From positions 1 to 13,746 of the forward strand of contig DATBKT010000269.1 of NCBI GenBank assembly GCA_036555705.1: a DNA stretch of 13,746 nt. The letters run 5' to 3'. The notes under the pieces were generated by a model. It made no database searches. It was not told the DNA's origin and saw only the letters and a program-made list of their open reading frames with translations. Position 1 is the stretch's first letter. Every line of letters starts with the position of its first letter. This DNA comes from JARBAU01 sp029237525 (GTDB lineage Archaea > Thermoproteota > Nitrososphaeria > Nitrososphaerales > Nitrososphaeraceae). Positions 1-6,860 of the stretch are shown here, piece after piece. The position numbers were made by a program, and so were the translations under genes.

Positions 1-1
1 T

Positions 2-265
2 TCAGGTACCCAGACAGCAAATAACAACATAGGTCCTAAATTACAGACAATAATTAGTGGGATGTCAAACGATGTACAATCATCCAAAGCAGACATCCAG
101 TCATTGGCCAAAAATATGGGAGGTATTCAGAAATCGGTTGCAGACATTAAAATCTCTGTAGATCGCTCATATATGATTGCAATGGTAGGCATAGGTGCAG
201 GTGTTGCAGGTATCATTATAGCAGCTGTATCTTTATCCCGCAAGCAAGTACTTGGATTTCACTGA
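2..265 (+). CDS. C-terminal part of a membrane-anchored protein (5' end outside window)
   Basis: The reading frame is open from base 2 to the TGA at 263-265, so this is the 3' end of a longer gene; the internal ATG at 62 need not be the start. The visible 87 residues have a polar stretch rich in Ser, Asn, Gln and Lys with heptad-like spacing (around SKADIQSLAKNMGGIQKSV), suggesting a short coiled coil. One hydrophobic helix follows (MIAMVGIGAGVAGIIIAAVSL) and then a short basic tail (SRKQ). That order fits an extracellular protein anchored by a C-terminal helix with its tail in the cytoplasm, as in many archaeal surface proteins, but it lacks a PEFG-type sorting motif. The family is not recognisable from this fragment. 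Confidence 0.6.
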   Translation, partial: SGTQTANNNIGPKLQTIISGMSNDVQSSKADIQSLAKNMGGIQKSVADIKISVDRSYMIAMVGIGAGVAGIIIAAVSLSRKQVLGFH

Positions 266-282
266 CTTGAATTGTGTATTTT

Positions 283-322
283 TAGAGTTGCTCTAGATGA
301 TTTTAATTTTATAGCATAAAAT
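283..322 (+). terminator. Two tandem small hairpins in T-rich DNA after the first gene
   Basis: TAGAG-TTG-CTCTA (283-295) is a perfect 5-bp stem with a 3-nt loop. It is followed by a T-rich stretch, and then by ATTTTAT-AGC-ATAAAAT (306-322), a perfect 7-bp stem with a 3-nt loop. They lie 18-57 nt after the upstream stop codon and before the PadR promoter. Archaeal termination relies mainly on T-rich tracts, so a terminator role is plausible but unproven. Confidence 0.35.
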
Positions 323-372
323 CATTTGATTTCAGTACCGCCTTTTTGATCCGATTTTAATCTGTCCAAAAC

Positions 373-380
373 TTAATATG
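373..380 (+). promoter_or_regulatory. TATA-like box of the PadR gene
   Basis: TTAATATG is centred near 377, preceded by the A-rich CCAAAA (a possible BRE). The usual 26-27 bp spacing puts the transcription start at about 404, almost on the ATG at 406. This implies a leaderless mRNA. Confidence 0.45.
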
Positions 381-389
381 TCGCTAGAG

Positions 390-405
390 ATATTACTAGT
401 GATAT
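390..405 (+). promoter_or_regulatory. Operator-like near-palindrome at the PadR transcription start
   Basis: ATATTACTAGTGATAT is a 16-bp imperfect palindrome (central ACTAGT, one mismatched pair) ending directly before the ATG. It sits on the predicted transcription start, where a bound dimer would block initiation. PadR proteins are dimeric repressors that often regulate their own gene, so autoregulation is the natural reading. This is inference from position and symmetry. Confidence 0.4.
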
Positions 406-942
406 ATGAAAGAAATTGTTACCAAGTGGTTAGGGAAAGTAGGGAGCTCCATACCTAGAGGATTTTCTAGATATTACATTTTAAATCTCTTGAAGGAAGA
501 GCCTATGTCAGGAAAGGAGATTATTAACAGAGCCAGTCTACAGAGCAGTGGAAAATGGAAGCCCTCTCCAGGACTAATTTACCCGATACTAGGAAGGCTA
601 CTCCAGGAAGGGCTAATCAAGGAAGAAGGTGATGGTAGATACAGGATTACGCCAAAGGGAGTTGAAATGGCCGCTGACATTGATTCTATAGGAAATATTG
701 TCAGAAAGCAGCTTGATGTTATGCTTAAAGTGGGCGATACGGGGAAATTCATGGCCCAGGATTTAATAGACAGGGCATCTACTATTGGATCTGCAATAAG
801 TTCTAATTTAGACAAGATGACTGCCGAAGAACGAAGCAAGTACAAACAAGTTTTGGCACGAGAGTTGCGTAAGGTAGAGGCTGATAAAGACGATGATGAA
901 AGTCTACAAAACGTAAGGGGGAAATCAATAGATGTTGAATAG
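406..942 (+). CDS. PadR family transcriptional regulator
   Basis: The protein is 178 aa. Residues about 20-88 form a PadR-type winged helix: a first helix around RGFSRYYILNLLKEEPMSGKEI, a recognition helix with the family pattern WKPSPGLIYPILGRLLQEGLI (51-71), and a wing ending GRYRITPKG (77-85). The rest (about 90-178) is a charged helical tail, consistent with the C-terminal dimerisation helix of the family, and ends in an acidic stretch. PadR proteins are homodimeric DNA-binding regulators, usually repressors, that respond to small molecules or stress. The ATG at 406 is chosen because a TATA-like box lies about 29 bp upstream. The target genes cannot be told from context; the neighbours are on independent promoters. 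Confidence 0.85.
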   Translation: MKEIVTKWLGKVGSSIPRGFSRYYILNLLKEEPMSGKEIINRASLQSSGKWKPSPGLIYPILGRLLQEGLIKEEGDGRYRITPKGVEMAADIDSIGNIVRKQLDVMLKVGDTGKFMAQDLIDRASTIGSAISSNLDKMTAEERSKYKQVLARELRKVEADKDDDESLQNVRGKSIDVE

Positions 943-1361
943 ATTTCTCAAAAAAATCTAACTCCCTGTACATTATTCTTAAATTAATTTCAAATGGCAA
1001 GACCGCCTGTAATAGAATTATAAATATGTGCCTGCGGATTGGTATCGTACATCTGTTTGTTGGATAGTATTGCTGTCCTCACTACTATGCTAAGGAAAAC
1101 GAAGTAGAGAAGATCTATTATCTATGCTTCGCAAAATATTCCTATCTTCCCAATTTAGATATGCAAAAATGATGAATCAGTGGGTACTATTCTAATCGTC
1201 AAAGTTGATACTTAAAATGGTTTCCGTACCCCAATTATACGTGGAATTAGGAGTATTAGGGAATAAAAGAAATTTGTGCAATCATTTTATAGTGTGTTTG
1301 AGAAAAGGCTTATTTTTTGATATGAACTCAGGTTTAAAATATTGCCGAAAAGATATATCCT
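943..1361. other. 419-bp region without a supported gene
   Basis: No convincing reading frame is present. The best plus-strand frame (about 1205-1387) has no recognisable motif and runs into the 3' end of the TFB gene on the other strand. A good TATA-like sequence (TTATAAATA, about 1018-1026) on the plus strand is not followed by a usable ORF. It could drive a short untranslated RNA starting near 1049 or be chance in AT-rich DNA. No tRNA-like T-arm was seen. Confidence 0.4.
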
Positions 1362-2378
1362 CTACTGCAATTGAAAAATCATCTTAATGTCAGAGAATCT
1401 TTTTCTTAGAGTCACCATACTGGTGCCCGCAGCGACCGCAATTTGCTCCTGCGTTATTCTCTCTCCTTCTGTGATGCAAGCAGCATAGAGCACAGCAACA
1501 GCTAGCGCATTCGGGTGTTTTCCTAAAGCTATGTGATCTTTATTTACTCTGGCCAACATATCGAGTGCTCTCCTGTATGTTCTCTCACTGACTCCAGCTT
1601 TACTAGCTATTTTAGATAGATAGCTGCTAGTATGTACAGCTGGAAGTGCCTGGAGCTTTAGATGTCTAACTAATAAACGATAACATCTACTCACGAAAGT
1701 AAGGTCACTATTTATGACTTTGGAAATTTCATCAAGAGTTCTGGGTACACTCATCTCTCTACAAGCTACATATACAGACGCAACAACCATTCCTTCAATT
1801 GATCTACCTTTTATTAGATTCTTATCCAATGCTTTACGGTAGTAGTACGCTGCTTTTTCTATCGTAGCATCAGTTAAGGAAGCTTTGTCTTTAATTCTAG
1901 TCATAATTTCAAATGCATTATTTAGGTTCCTTGCTGATCTCTTACTATTAAATGTAGAAATCCTATTCCAGCGGCGCATTGCTTTTACTTTGTTAATCTG
2001 TTCCTGTGTGAGTGCTGTTCCGTTTGCATCCACATTCAAAGCAGATATAAAAGTGGACAGACCCATATCGTGAATAGCTAGTGAAGTAGGCAATCCTGTT
2101 CTCTCTTTCGATTTTATATCTTCTATTTTATGGATTCTCCATTCTGCCTCGAAAGATTGAATATTGTCACTTATTACCATACCACAATTACTACAAACAA
2201 TTTCACCAGTCTCTGCATCAAAGACATTAAGGTTACTGTTGCATAAAGAACAAATACTCTTCGAATCAGAGTTAGAATTTCCATATGTGAACTTCCTGTC
2301 CTTGTATAAATTTAGGTGTTCTGCAGACCTTTCATAATTCCAGGATTTTTCTTCACAGAAATACGATCTGTTATACAC
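1362..2378 (-). CDS. tfb: Transcription initiation factor TFB (TFIIB homologue)
   Basis: TFB binds TBP and the BRE and brings RNA polymerase to the promoter. The 338-aa protein has the full TFB order. An N-terminal zinc ribbon has Cys43, Cys46, Cys62 and Cys65 (CSLC...CSNC). It is followed by the B-reader/linker region (AEWR, then RTGLPTSLAIHDMGLST, about 94-110), and two cyclin-like repeats (about 130-220 and 228-335), the first with KGRSIEGMVVASVYVACRE and the second with KHPNALAVAVLYAACI. About 42 residues precede the first Cys, longer than in many archaeal TFBs. The start is a GTG; an in-frame TAG lies five codons upstream and no ATG is available. A TATA-like stretch (ATTATAGTA, around 2402) gives a nearly leaderless mRNA. 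Thaumarchaea commonly carry several TFB paralogues, and this lone copy, away from ribosomal or polymerase genes, is probably one of them. Confidence 0.92.
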   Translation of the reverse strand: MYNRSYFCEEKSWNYERSAEHLNLYKDRKFTYGNSNSDSKSICSLCNSNLNVFDAETGEIVCSNCGMVISDNIQSFEAEWRIHKIEDIKSKERTGLPTSLAIHDMGLSTFISALNVDANGTALTQEQINKVKAMRRWNRISTFNSKRSARNLNNAFEIMTRIKDKASLTDATIEKAAYYYRKALDKNLIKGRSIEGMVVASVYVACREMSVPRTLDEISKVINSDLTFVSRCYRLLVRHLKLQALPAVHTSSYLSKIASKAGVSERTYRRALDMLARVNKDHIALGKHPNALAVAVLYAACITEGERITQEQIAVAAGTSMVTLRKRFSDIKMIFQLQ

Positions 2379-2886
2379 GAATCTATATAGCTATTACTAT
2401 AATGAAAATGTTTGCTTTTAATTTTAGCCGTACAAGATTAGTAATGTATTTTCTTCCCTATTCATAGATCAAAGTGCGATAACAATTAGTGTTCTCTGAG
2501 CTTAAATTGTAACCCACAATTTAATTAATTTGATGTGCTAGCCATACACTTACTCTCAGATCATATTTGAAAGTTACTGATTCACATAATTGATAGGATA
2601 TAAATCATCTCCATCTCAAAGGTCAAATTACAAATTACAATTGATTCTGTGCTTGGTATCTAACAGATATTATGAATATTGCTCAGTTAACTTGTTACCA
2701 GGCCAAGAACATTTAAGTAATGCACAATCTCATTTTTTTGAATATGATGGTTCAGTATGTCTTTGATTACTATATGTGATTATTTTCATAAATTACAATT
2801 CTATCGTGTACGTTTTACAATGCAATTGATTGAACAACAATCTCGAAGACCAAATACACTAATACTAATTAGTAAATCGGTATAAT
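2379..2886. other. 508-bp divergent intergenic region between TFB and amidase genes
   Basis: Very AT-rich and without a supported ORF on either strand. It must hold the promoters of both divergent genes. On the TFB side a TATA-like ATTATAGTA lies near 2402 (minus strand). On the amidase side the DNA is AT-rich (CTAATTAGTAAATC near 2865-2878), with no box at ideal distance from the GTG. Short word repeats (CAAATTACAAATTACAATTG, 2624-2643) look like simple low-complexity sequence. Confidence 0.45.
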
Positions 2887-4329
2887 GTGAAACAAAATTT
2901 TTGCGGCCTCACTGTTAGAGATTTATCAAAAAAAATTGAAGTTTTAGAAATATCACCATTGGATCTGGTTGAAGACTGTCTTGATAGAATTAAAAAGTTA
3001 AATTGCATCTTTAATACCTTTATTACAATTTCTGACGATAATGAAATATATGAAAATGCCAGAAAAGCAGAGAGAGATATTAAACTTGGACGTTACAAGG
3101 GTCCACTTCATGGTATACCTTTTTCTGTTAAAGATAACTTTTTTGTAAAGCATCTTAAATGCACTGCAGGATCTAAAATACTATCAAGTTACATCCCTTC
3201 CTATGACGCCTTCATAGTAAGGAAATTGAAAAAATCCGGGGCAATCCTGATTGGCAAAAATAACTTAAATGAGTTTGCGGCCGGGATCACTGGCATAAAT
3301 CCGTTTTATGGCAACATGAGGAATCCCTGGAACAAGTTAAGAATAGCAGGCGGCTCAAGTGGAGGTTCTGCTGCGGCAGTTTCAAGCGGAATGATACCCC
3401 TGTCGGTAGGCACTGATACGGGTGGTTCGGTAAGAGTTCCATCTGCCCTATGTGGAGTAGTCGGGTTAAAACCTACATTTGGGCTAGTCAGTAGACACGG
3501 TGTGATACCTCTCTCACCGTCACTCGATCACGTGGGATTCATTTCTAAAAGTGCTTGGGATATAGCTGCTTTACTAGAAGTTACTGCTGGGCAGGATCCT
3601 CTTGATGAGACAACTGTCCAAAGAAGGCATCTGGCTTATACTAAAATCATAGAAAAACCGATCGTCGATTCGATATCCATTGGAATACCTAGTAACTATT
3701 TCATGAACTATTTGGATCGAGATATAGAAAGCTGTTTTTACAATTTTCTAGAACGAATAAAGCCGATAGTGTCAAAAATACAATATATCAACTTAAATAA
3801 TACTGAACATTTCTTTGAAACTTGGCGAACAATAAGACTAGCAGAGGCCTCTGCGATGCATCTAGATATGTGGAATACGCGTTTGGAAGATTACAGTAAA
3901 GAAGTTAGAAAACAGCTAAAAGAGGGTAAAAGAATATCGGCATATGATTATTTAAATTCGAAAAGAATAATTGGACAAATGAGAGCTGATTTTTCTCGAG
4001 GATTTGCTTCTGGATATTTTGATATTATCGCAGTTCCTACCACAATAACTTCGGCCCCTTTATTCACTCAATTAGTTAAGATCCGAGTTGATAATAAAGT
4101 CATAAGAACAAGAGAGGCTTTACTGAGAAATACAGTTTTATTTAATAGTATCGGACTGCCCGCTATTAGCATTCCAATTGGCCTTACAAGCTCAAAGATG
4201 CCAGTGGGGGCTCAACTAATAAGTCGTGAATTCGAAGAGACCAAACTGCTTTCCGTAGCTTATTCATATGAACTGGAGAATGGTGACACGAGTAACTTGA
4301 AGATGCCATTTCAGTCACCCCAATGCTGA
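2887..4329 (+). CDS. Amidase signature (AS) family hydrolase, GatA-like amidase
   Basis: The 480-aa protein has the complete Ser-cisSer-Lys machinery: Lys82 in PFSVKDN, cis-Ser157 in AGGSSGGS (154-161), and nucleophile Ser181 in GTDTGGSVRVPSALCG (175-190). The spacings Lys-Ser of 75 and Ser-Ser of 24 equal those I recall for FAAH (142/217/241). AS enzymes hydrolyse amide bonds; substrates range from Gln in GatCAB to fatty or aryl amides. GatA usually reads GGSIRQPA after the nucleophile, whereas this has GGSVRVPS. With no gatB or gatC nearby, a stand-alone amidase is more likely than the tRNA amidotransferase subunit. The start is GTG 2887, because an in-frame TAA lies seven codons upstream; an ATG overlapping it at 2885 is out of frame and stops at once. 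The substrate is unknown. Confidence 0.88.
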   Translation: MKQNFCGLTVRDLSKKIEVLEISPLDLVEDCLDRIKKLNCIFNTFITISDDNEIYENARKAERDIKLGRYKGPLHGIPFSVKDNFFVKHLKCTAGSKILSSYIPSYDAFIVRKLKKSGAILIGKNNLNEFAAGITGINPFYGNMRNPWNKLRIAGGSSGGSAAAVSSGMIPLSVGTDTGGSVRVPSALCGVVGLKPTFGLVSRHGVIPLSPSLDHVGFISKSAWDIAALLEVTAGQDPLDETTVQRRHLAYTKIIEKPIVDSISIGIPSNYFMNYLDRDIESCFYNFLERIKPIVSKIQYINLNNTEHFFETWRTIRLAEASAMHLDMWNTRLEDYSKEVRKQLKEGKRISAYDYLNSKRIIGQMRADFSRGFASGYFDIIAVPTTITSAPLFTQLVKIRVDNKVIRTREALLRNTVLFNSIGLPAISIPIGLTSSKMPVGAQLISREFEETKLLSVAYSYELENGDTSNLKMPFQSPQC

Positions 4330-4522
4330 AAGTTTGTAAGATCCATTAATTATTTGAGGCATCACCTTATTTAACACACATCATAAATTGAAATTACTCA
4401 GTGATCAATGAAAGTCAGAATATAAGTGTAATATTTTAATTCTAGATTGCAATACACTTTTACATGATTCAAGCGACAAAGCCTAAAGATTTGTACACGA
4501 ATGACGAATGTCAGTATATTCA

Positions 4523-5056
4523 CTAAAGGAAAAAATACGAGCAAATTGTCACTCCTATAAGTACAATATTAGTAGCAAAGTGCAAAGCGTATGCCTGATT
4601 GAGACCATACTTGCTATAGATATACTTGTAAAAAAACCCCAATGGCAATAAAATAATTACTGCACCAAGCGATACCCCCATGAGTAAATGCAAAAATCCC
4701 CACAGTACTACACGTTTTGAACTTTTTCTGAAATAATATTCTTCGAAATAATTTACGTGGATCAGCATGTATACAAGCAGTGGAATGAATGGAATTATAC
4801 CAATTAGACCTTGATGAGCCAATGGGCCAGCAGCGATATTGTAGCCAAGCCATGAAAGATTCAATATTGGCAATTTGGAAAGAAGAGGCATTACTAAGAA
4901 CACATATCCTAATAGTGCAACCACAGTTAATGGAAGAAAATAAAGGATTCCTATTCCTGACTGCAAATTCGAAATTCTTATTTTTGTTTCTTTAACTATT
5001 AGTAGTGATGGTATTAAAAGAACAACATAAATTATGGTAATGTAAATGTCCTGCAA
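4523..5056 (-). CDS. CPBP (CAAX/Rce1-type) intramembrane metalloprotease, short
   Basis: The 177-aa protein is highly hydrophobic, with about five membrane segments (around 6-21, 34-58, 82-102, 117-145, 157-177). The three CPBP motifs appear in order: EExxxR as E105-E106-YYF-R110, the second-motif His123 in WGFLHLLMG (the usual FxxxH Phe is replaced by Trp119), and HxxxN as H159-FAT-N163. CPBP proteins are membrane glutamate/histidine proteases that process prenylated proteins or peptides, or give bacteriocin immunity. At 177 aa it is shorter than the common 220-280 aa. The start is a TTG immediately after an in-frame TAA. In the same frame, ATG 5089 is followed by only nine sense codons before that TAA, so the 5' end may be disrupted. 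The upstream 187 bp to the zinc-finger gene holds nothing else evident. Confidence 0.65.
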   Translation of the reverse strand: MQDIYITIIYVVLLIPSLLIVKETKIRISNLQSGIGILYFLPLTVVALLGYVFLVMPLLSKLPILNLSWLGYNIAAGPLAHQGLIGIIPFIPLLVYMLIHVNYFEEYYFRKSSKRVVLWGFLHLLMGVSLGAVIILLPLGFFYKYIYSKYGLNQAYALHFATNIVLIGVTICSYFFL

Positions 5057-5243
5057 TTAATAATTGAGACTAATTGCTAGATAAGACATATGAATTTACG
5101 TACGGGAGGTGTCTGAGGACTATTTGTCTATTTATCTATTTTCATGCTGTGGCTAGCAAGTCGAGTCTGGAAATATTAAATAACTTCCATTCGTGACTAC
5201 ATAAAATATCTGAGGCAAATAATTGGATATTATCGTTTATATA

Positions 5244-5603
5244 TCAAAAAATATAGTGCATTCTCTGATGTATCATCATCTGTTCACGATTCTGAAATGG
5301 AGCTCCACAATGAGCACATATGAATATGCCGAGCTCTTCTATATCTCCAGATTTTAGAACTGCAATTTCGGATTGGTCTATCATATTCTCTACAACACTG
5401 TATTCTTCTATGTTACTCATGGAAAGAGTGTTCTCTATCATAGTCATTACTTTTTCTTTCACCTCTTGAGACACATCTAAAAAAACCACATCTACATCCT
5501 TATCAAAACGATCATCTCTTGGAAGAGAAGAAAACTCTTGGTTATTCAAGATCGCTAATTTTAAGTTAAGTGGAAGATGTGATAGATCGACTTTGACTAC
5601 CAT
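5244..5603 (-). CDS. Small protein with a C-terminal C2H2 zinc finger
   Basis: The 119-aa protein ends in a textbook C2H2 finger, C-X2-C-X12-H-X3-H: Cys96 and Cys99 (CAHCGAPF), His112 and His116 (HQRMH). The finger lies three residues from the C-terminus. The N-terminal ~95 residues are acidic (DDRFDKDVDVVFLDVSQEV) and match no domain I know. Single C2H2 fingers are uncommon in bacteria but recur in small thaumarchaeal proteins; the finger may bind DNA, RNA or protein. I choose ATG 5603 over GTG 5627 because a strong TATA box (ATTATATAAAG, about 5635-5645) predicts a transcription start near 5613, downstream of the GTG. GAGGG sits 10 nt before the ATG. Confidence 0.75.
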   Translation of the reverse strand: MVVKVDLSHLPLNLKLAILNNQEFSSLPRDDRFDKDVDVVFLDVSQEVKEKVMTMIENTLSMSNIEEYSVVENMIDQSEIAVLKSGDIEELGIFICAHCGAPFQNREQMMIHQRMHYIF

Positions 5604-5634
5604 CACAAATAATCCCTCTGTTATCACATTTATA

Positions 5635-5645
5635 CTTTATATAAT
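5635..5645 (-). promoter_or_regulatory. TATA box of the C2H2 zinc-finger gene
   Basis: On the minus strand the sequence reads ATTATATAAAG, centred near 5640, putting the transcription start at about 5613. This is 10 nt before ATG 5603 and excludes the GTG at 5627 as the main start. Confidence 0.55.
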
Positions 5646-6059
5646 AGGTCCATCGTAATATGGAAACACGCACAACACAACACAAACATAAGCCTAGACT
5701 AAGTTTCGAGAATCTAATTGTTAGATACCGCGTGAAAACCAAAATCATTAGCTGATGTCTAACTAAAAGTTCTTGTGTTGTTCTGATCGCGTTACTAATA
5801 AGGCACGACTTGATATAAACAATCAATATCTGCAGCTAAGGTTCGAAAATAATAATAAAATGCTGGTTCACAACAATGAAGAGAATATTACGGATCTTTT
5901 AGTGCATGGTTTGGCGAATTTCAAAGTTGATAATTGTTTGGATTGTCAGTTCTTAAATCATAATATTAACAACTTTTTAACAACATTATCGCTAAGTATC
6001 TAGTAAGAAAGACCGCTTTCTTCCTTGATATAATTGAACAAAATGGATGCTTTTTTATA
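5646..6059. other. 414-bp region with no confident gene; one weak small ORF
   Basis: A plus-strand frame runs from TTG 5773 (or ATG 5860) to TAG 6001-6003. From the ATG it would give 47 residues with a CLDC pair. There is no TATA box at the right distance, no recognisable domain and many Asn codons as expected from AT-rich DNA, so I do not call it a gene. Confidence 0.4.
6005..6022. terminator. Perfect 7-bp hairpin between convergent reading directions
   Basis: AAGAAAG-ACCG-CTTTCTT is a perfect 7-bp stem with a 4-nt loop. It lies just after the weak plus-strand ORF stop and 38 bp beyond the 3' end of the minus-strand HExxE gene. A T-run (CTTTTTTAT, 6050-6058, plus strand) follows. It could end transcription from either side; this is based only on symmetry and position. 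Confidence 0.3.
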
Positions 6060-6761
6060 TTATGATGGAACACATTTTTGATCTATGTTAGACCAATACT
6101 TTGATACAAGGGTATTTGATATAGTGACGCTGTCAGAACTAGTCTCACAAATATCAGCAAGTTCGCATTGTTGGTCTTCAGCATATTTGCACATCCCCAA
6201 ATGTCCGTAGATGCCATCATATTCCGGATTTGTTACTATCTCGACAATTTCGTGAGTGATGGTTAAAGTGATCTGATCTATATCATTAAAATTAATGATA
6301 TATCCAAATGGTATTGTGACAATAGTCTCCTGCTGATCATAACGCAATTTATAGCTGAAAAAATCATGACCACCATCGACAATTTCCGGATCTTCGCAAT
6401 CCAACTTCATATCCTCGGTGGGTATTAAAATAAAAGCAGTGTCGTGATCATAGGCTACCGTTTTATTTAATATTAGGTCCACTATAGCATGTTGCATATG
6501 TCGATCCGAAAATGAATCCGGAGCTTTAGACACGGTATTAGTTACTATTTTGAGTAATGATGGCTTGTGAATATCTCTGTATTGATTCAGCTTTATGAAA
6601 TAATCACTAACAAATATCTTACATAGTGCGAATTTTATTTGATTTCTAAATATTTTTTTTGAGGAGCTAGTTTCCCACTTCTTTCCCCAAAAGATAATCT
6701 GTATCTTTGAATTGTCTAATACTCTACCTCCATGATCTTCAACATATTTTACTGAACTCAA
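6060..6761 (-). CDS. EXORDIUM-like putative zinc protease (HExxE), 5' end possibly frameshifted
   Basis: The 233-residue product resembles secreted proteins of the EXORDIUM/Phi_1 type and related HExxE hypotheticals. It has an N-terminal HGGRVLDNSKIQIIFWG strand (10-26), GGHDFFSYK (130-138), the core THEIVEIVTNPEYDG (169-183) with His170, Glu171 and Glu174, ELADIC (200-205), and a C-terminal YWSNIDQKC. HExxE followed by a downstream Glu/Asp suggests a metal site, but activity is unproven. Family members normally carry a signal peptide and this has none. The TTG at 6761 directly follows an in-frame TGA. A strong TATA box (6792-6800) puts transcription start on ATG 6771, which lies one base out of frame with the conserved region and reads only ten codons to a TGA. 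Either the TTG is used by reinitiation or a one-base insertion has broken the gene. Confidence 0.6.
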   Translation of the reverse strand: MSSVKYVEDHGGRVLDNSKIQIIFWGKKWETSSSKKIFRNQIKFALCKIFVSDYFIKLNQYRDIHKPSLLKIVTNTVSKAPDSFSDRHMQHAIVDLILNKTVAYDHDTAFILIPTEDMKLDCEDPEIVDGGHDFFSYKLRYDQQETIVTIPFGYIINFNDIDQITLTITHEIVEIVTNPEYDGIYGHLGMCKYAEDQQCELADICETSSDSVTISNTLVSKYWSNIDQKCVPS

Positions 6762-6791
6762 TCAGTCTCATATCTATTTTTATTAGCTTGG

Positions 6792-6800
6792 TTATATTTA
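6792..6800 (-). promoter_or_regulatory. TATA box upstream of the HExxE protein gene
   Basis: The minus strand reads TAAATATAA centred near 6796, predicting a transcription start at about 6769-6770. That coincides with the out-of-frame ATG at 6771 rather than the in-frame TTG at 6761. Confidence 0.5.
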
Positions 6801-6860
6801 CTTCGTTAGTTTGGTTTAGAATAAATTGCCTAAAAGCACTAAAATCAAAGGTACTGGGAA

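Noticed and set aside
1205..1387. 60-codon plus-strand frame overlapping the TFB 3' end
   Set aside because: No motif; partly a shadow of the TFB gene.
2600..2660. CAAATTACAAATTACAATTG as a repeat or CRISPR-like unit
   Set aside because: Only short adjacent words in low-complexity AT-rich DNA; no regular spacers.
2887..4329. Calling the amidase GatA of the tRNA-dependent amidotransferase
   Set aside because: The residues after the nucleophile (SVRVPS) differ from the usual GatA pattern (SIRQPA) and no gatB or gatC is nearby.
5830..5850. GGTTCGAAAAT as a possible tRNA T-arm
   Set aside because: No matching stem, acceptor or anticodon arm could be folded around it.
5773..6003. Plus-strand frame with a CLDC pair (76 codons from TTG, 47 from ATG)
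   Set aside because: No suitable promoter, Asn/Leu-rich as expected from AT-rich DNA, no recognised family.
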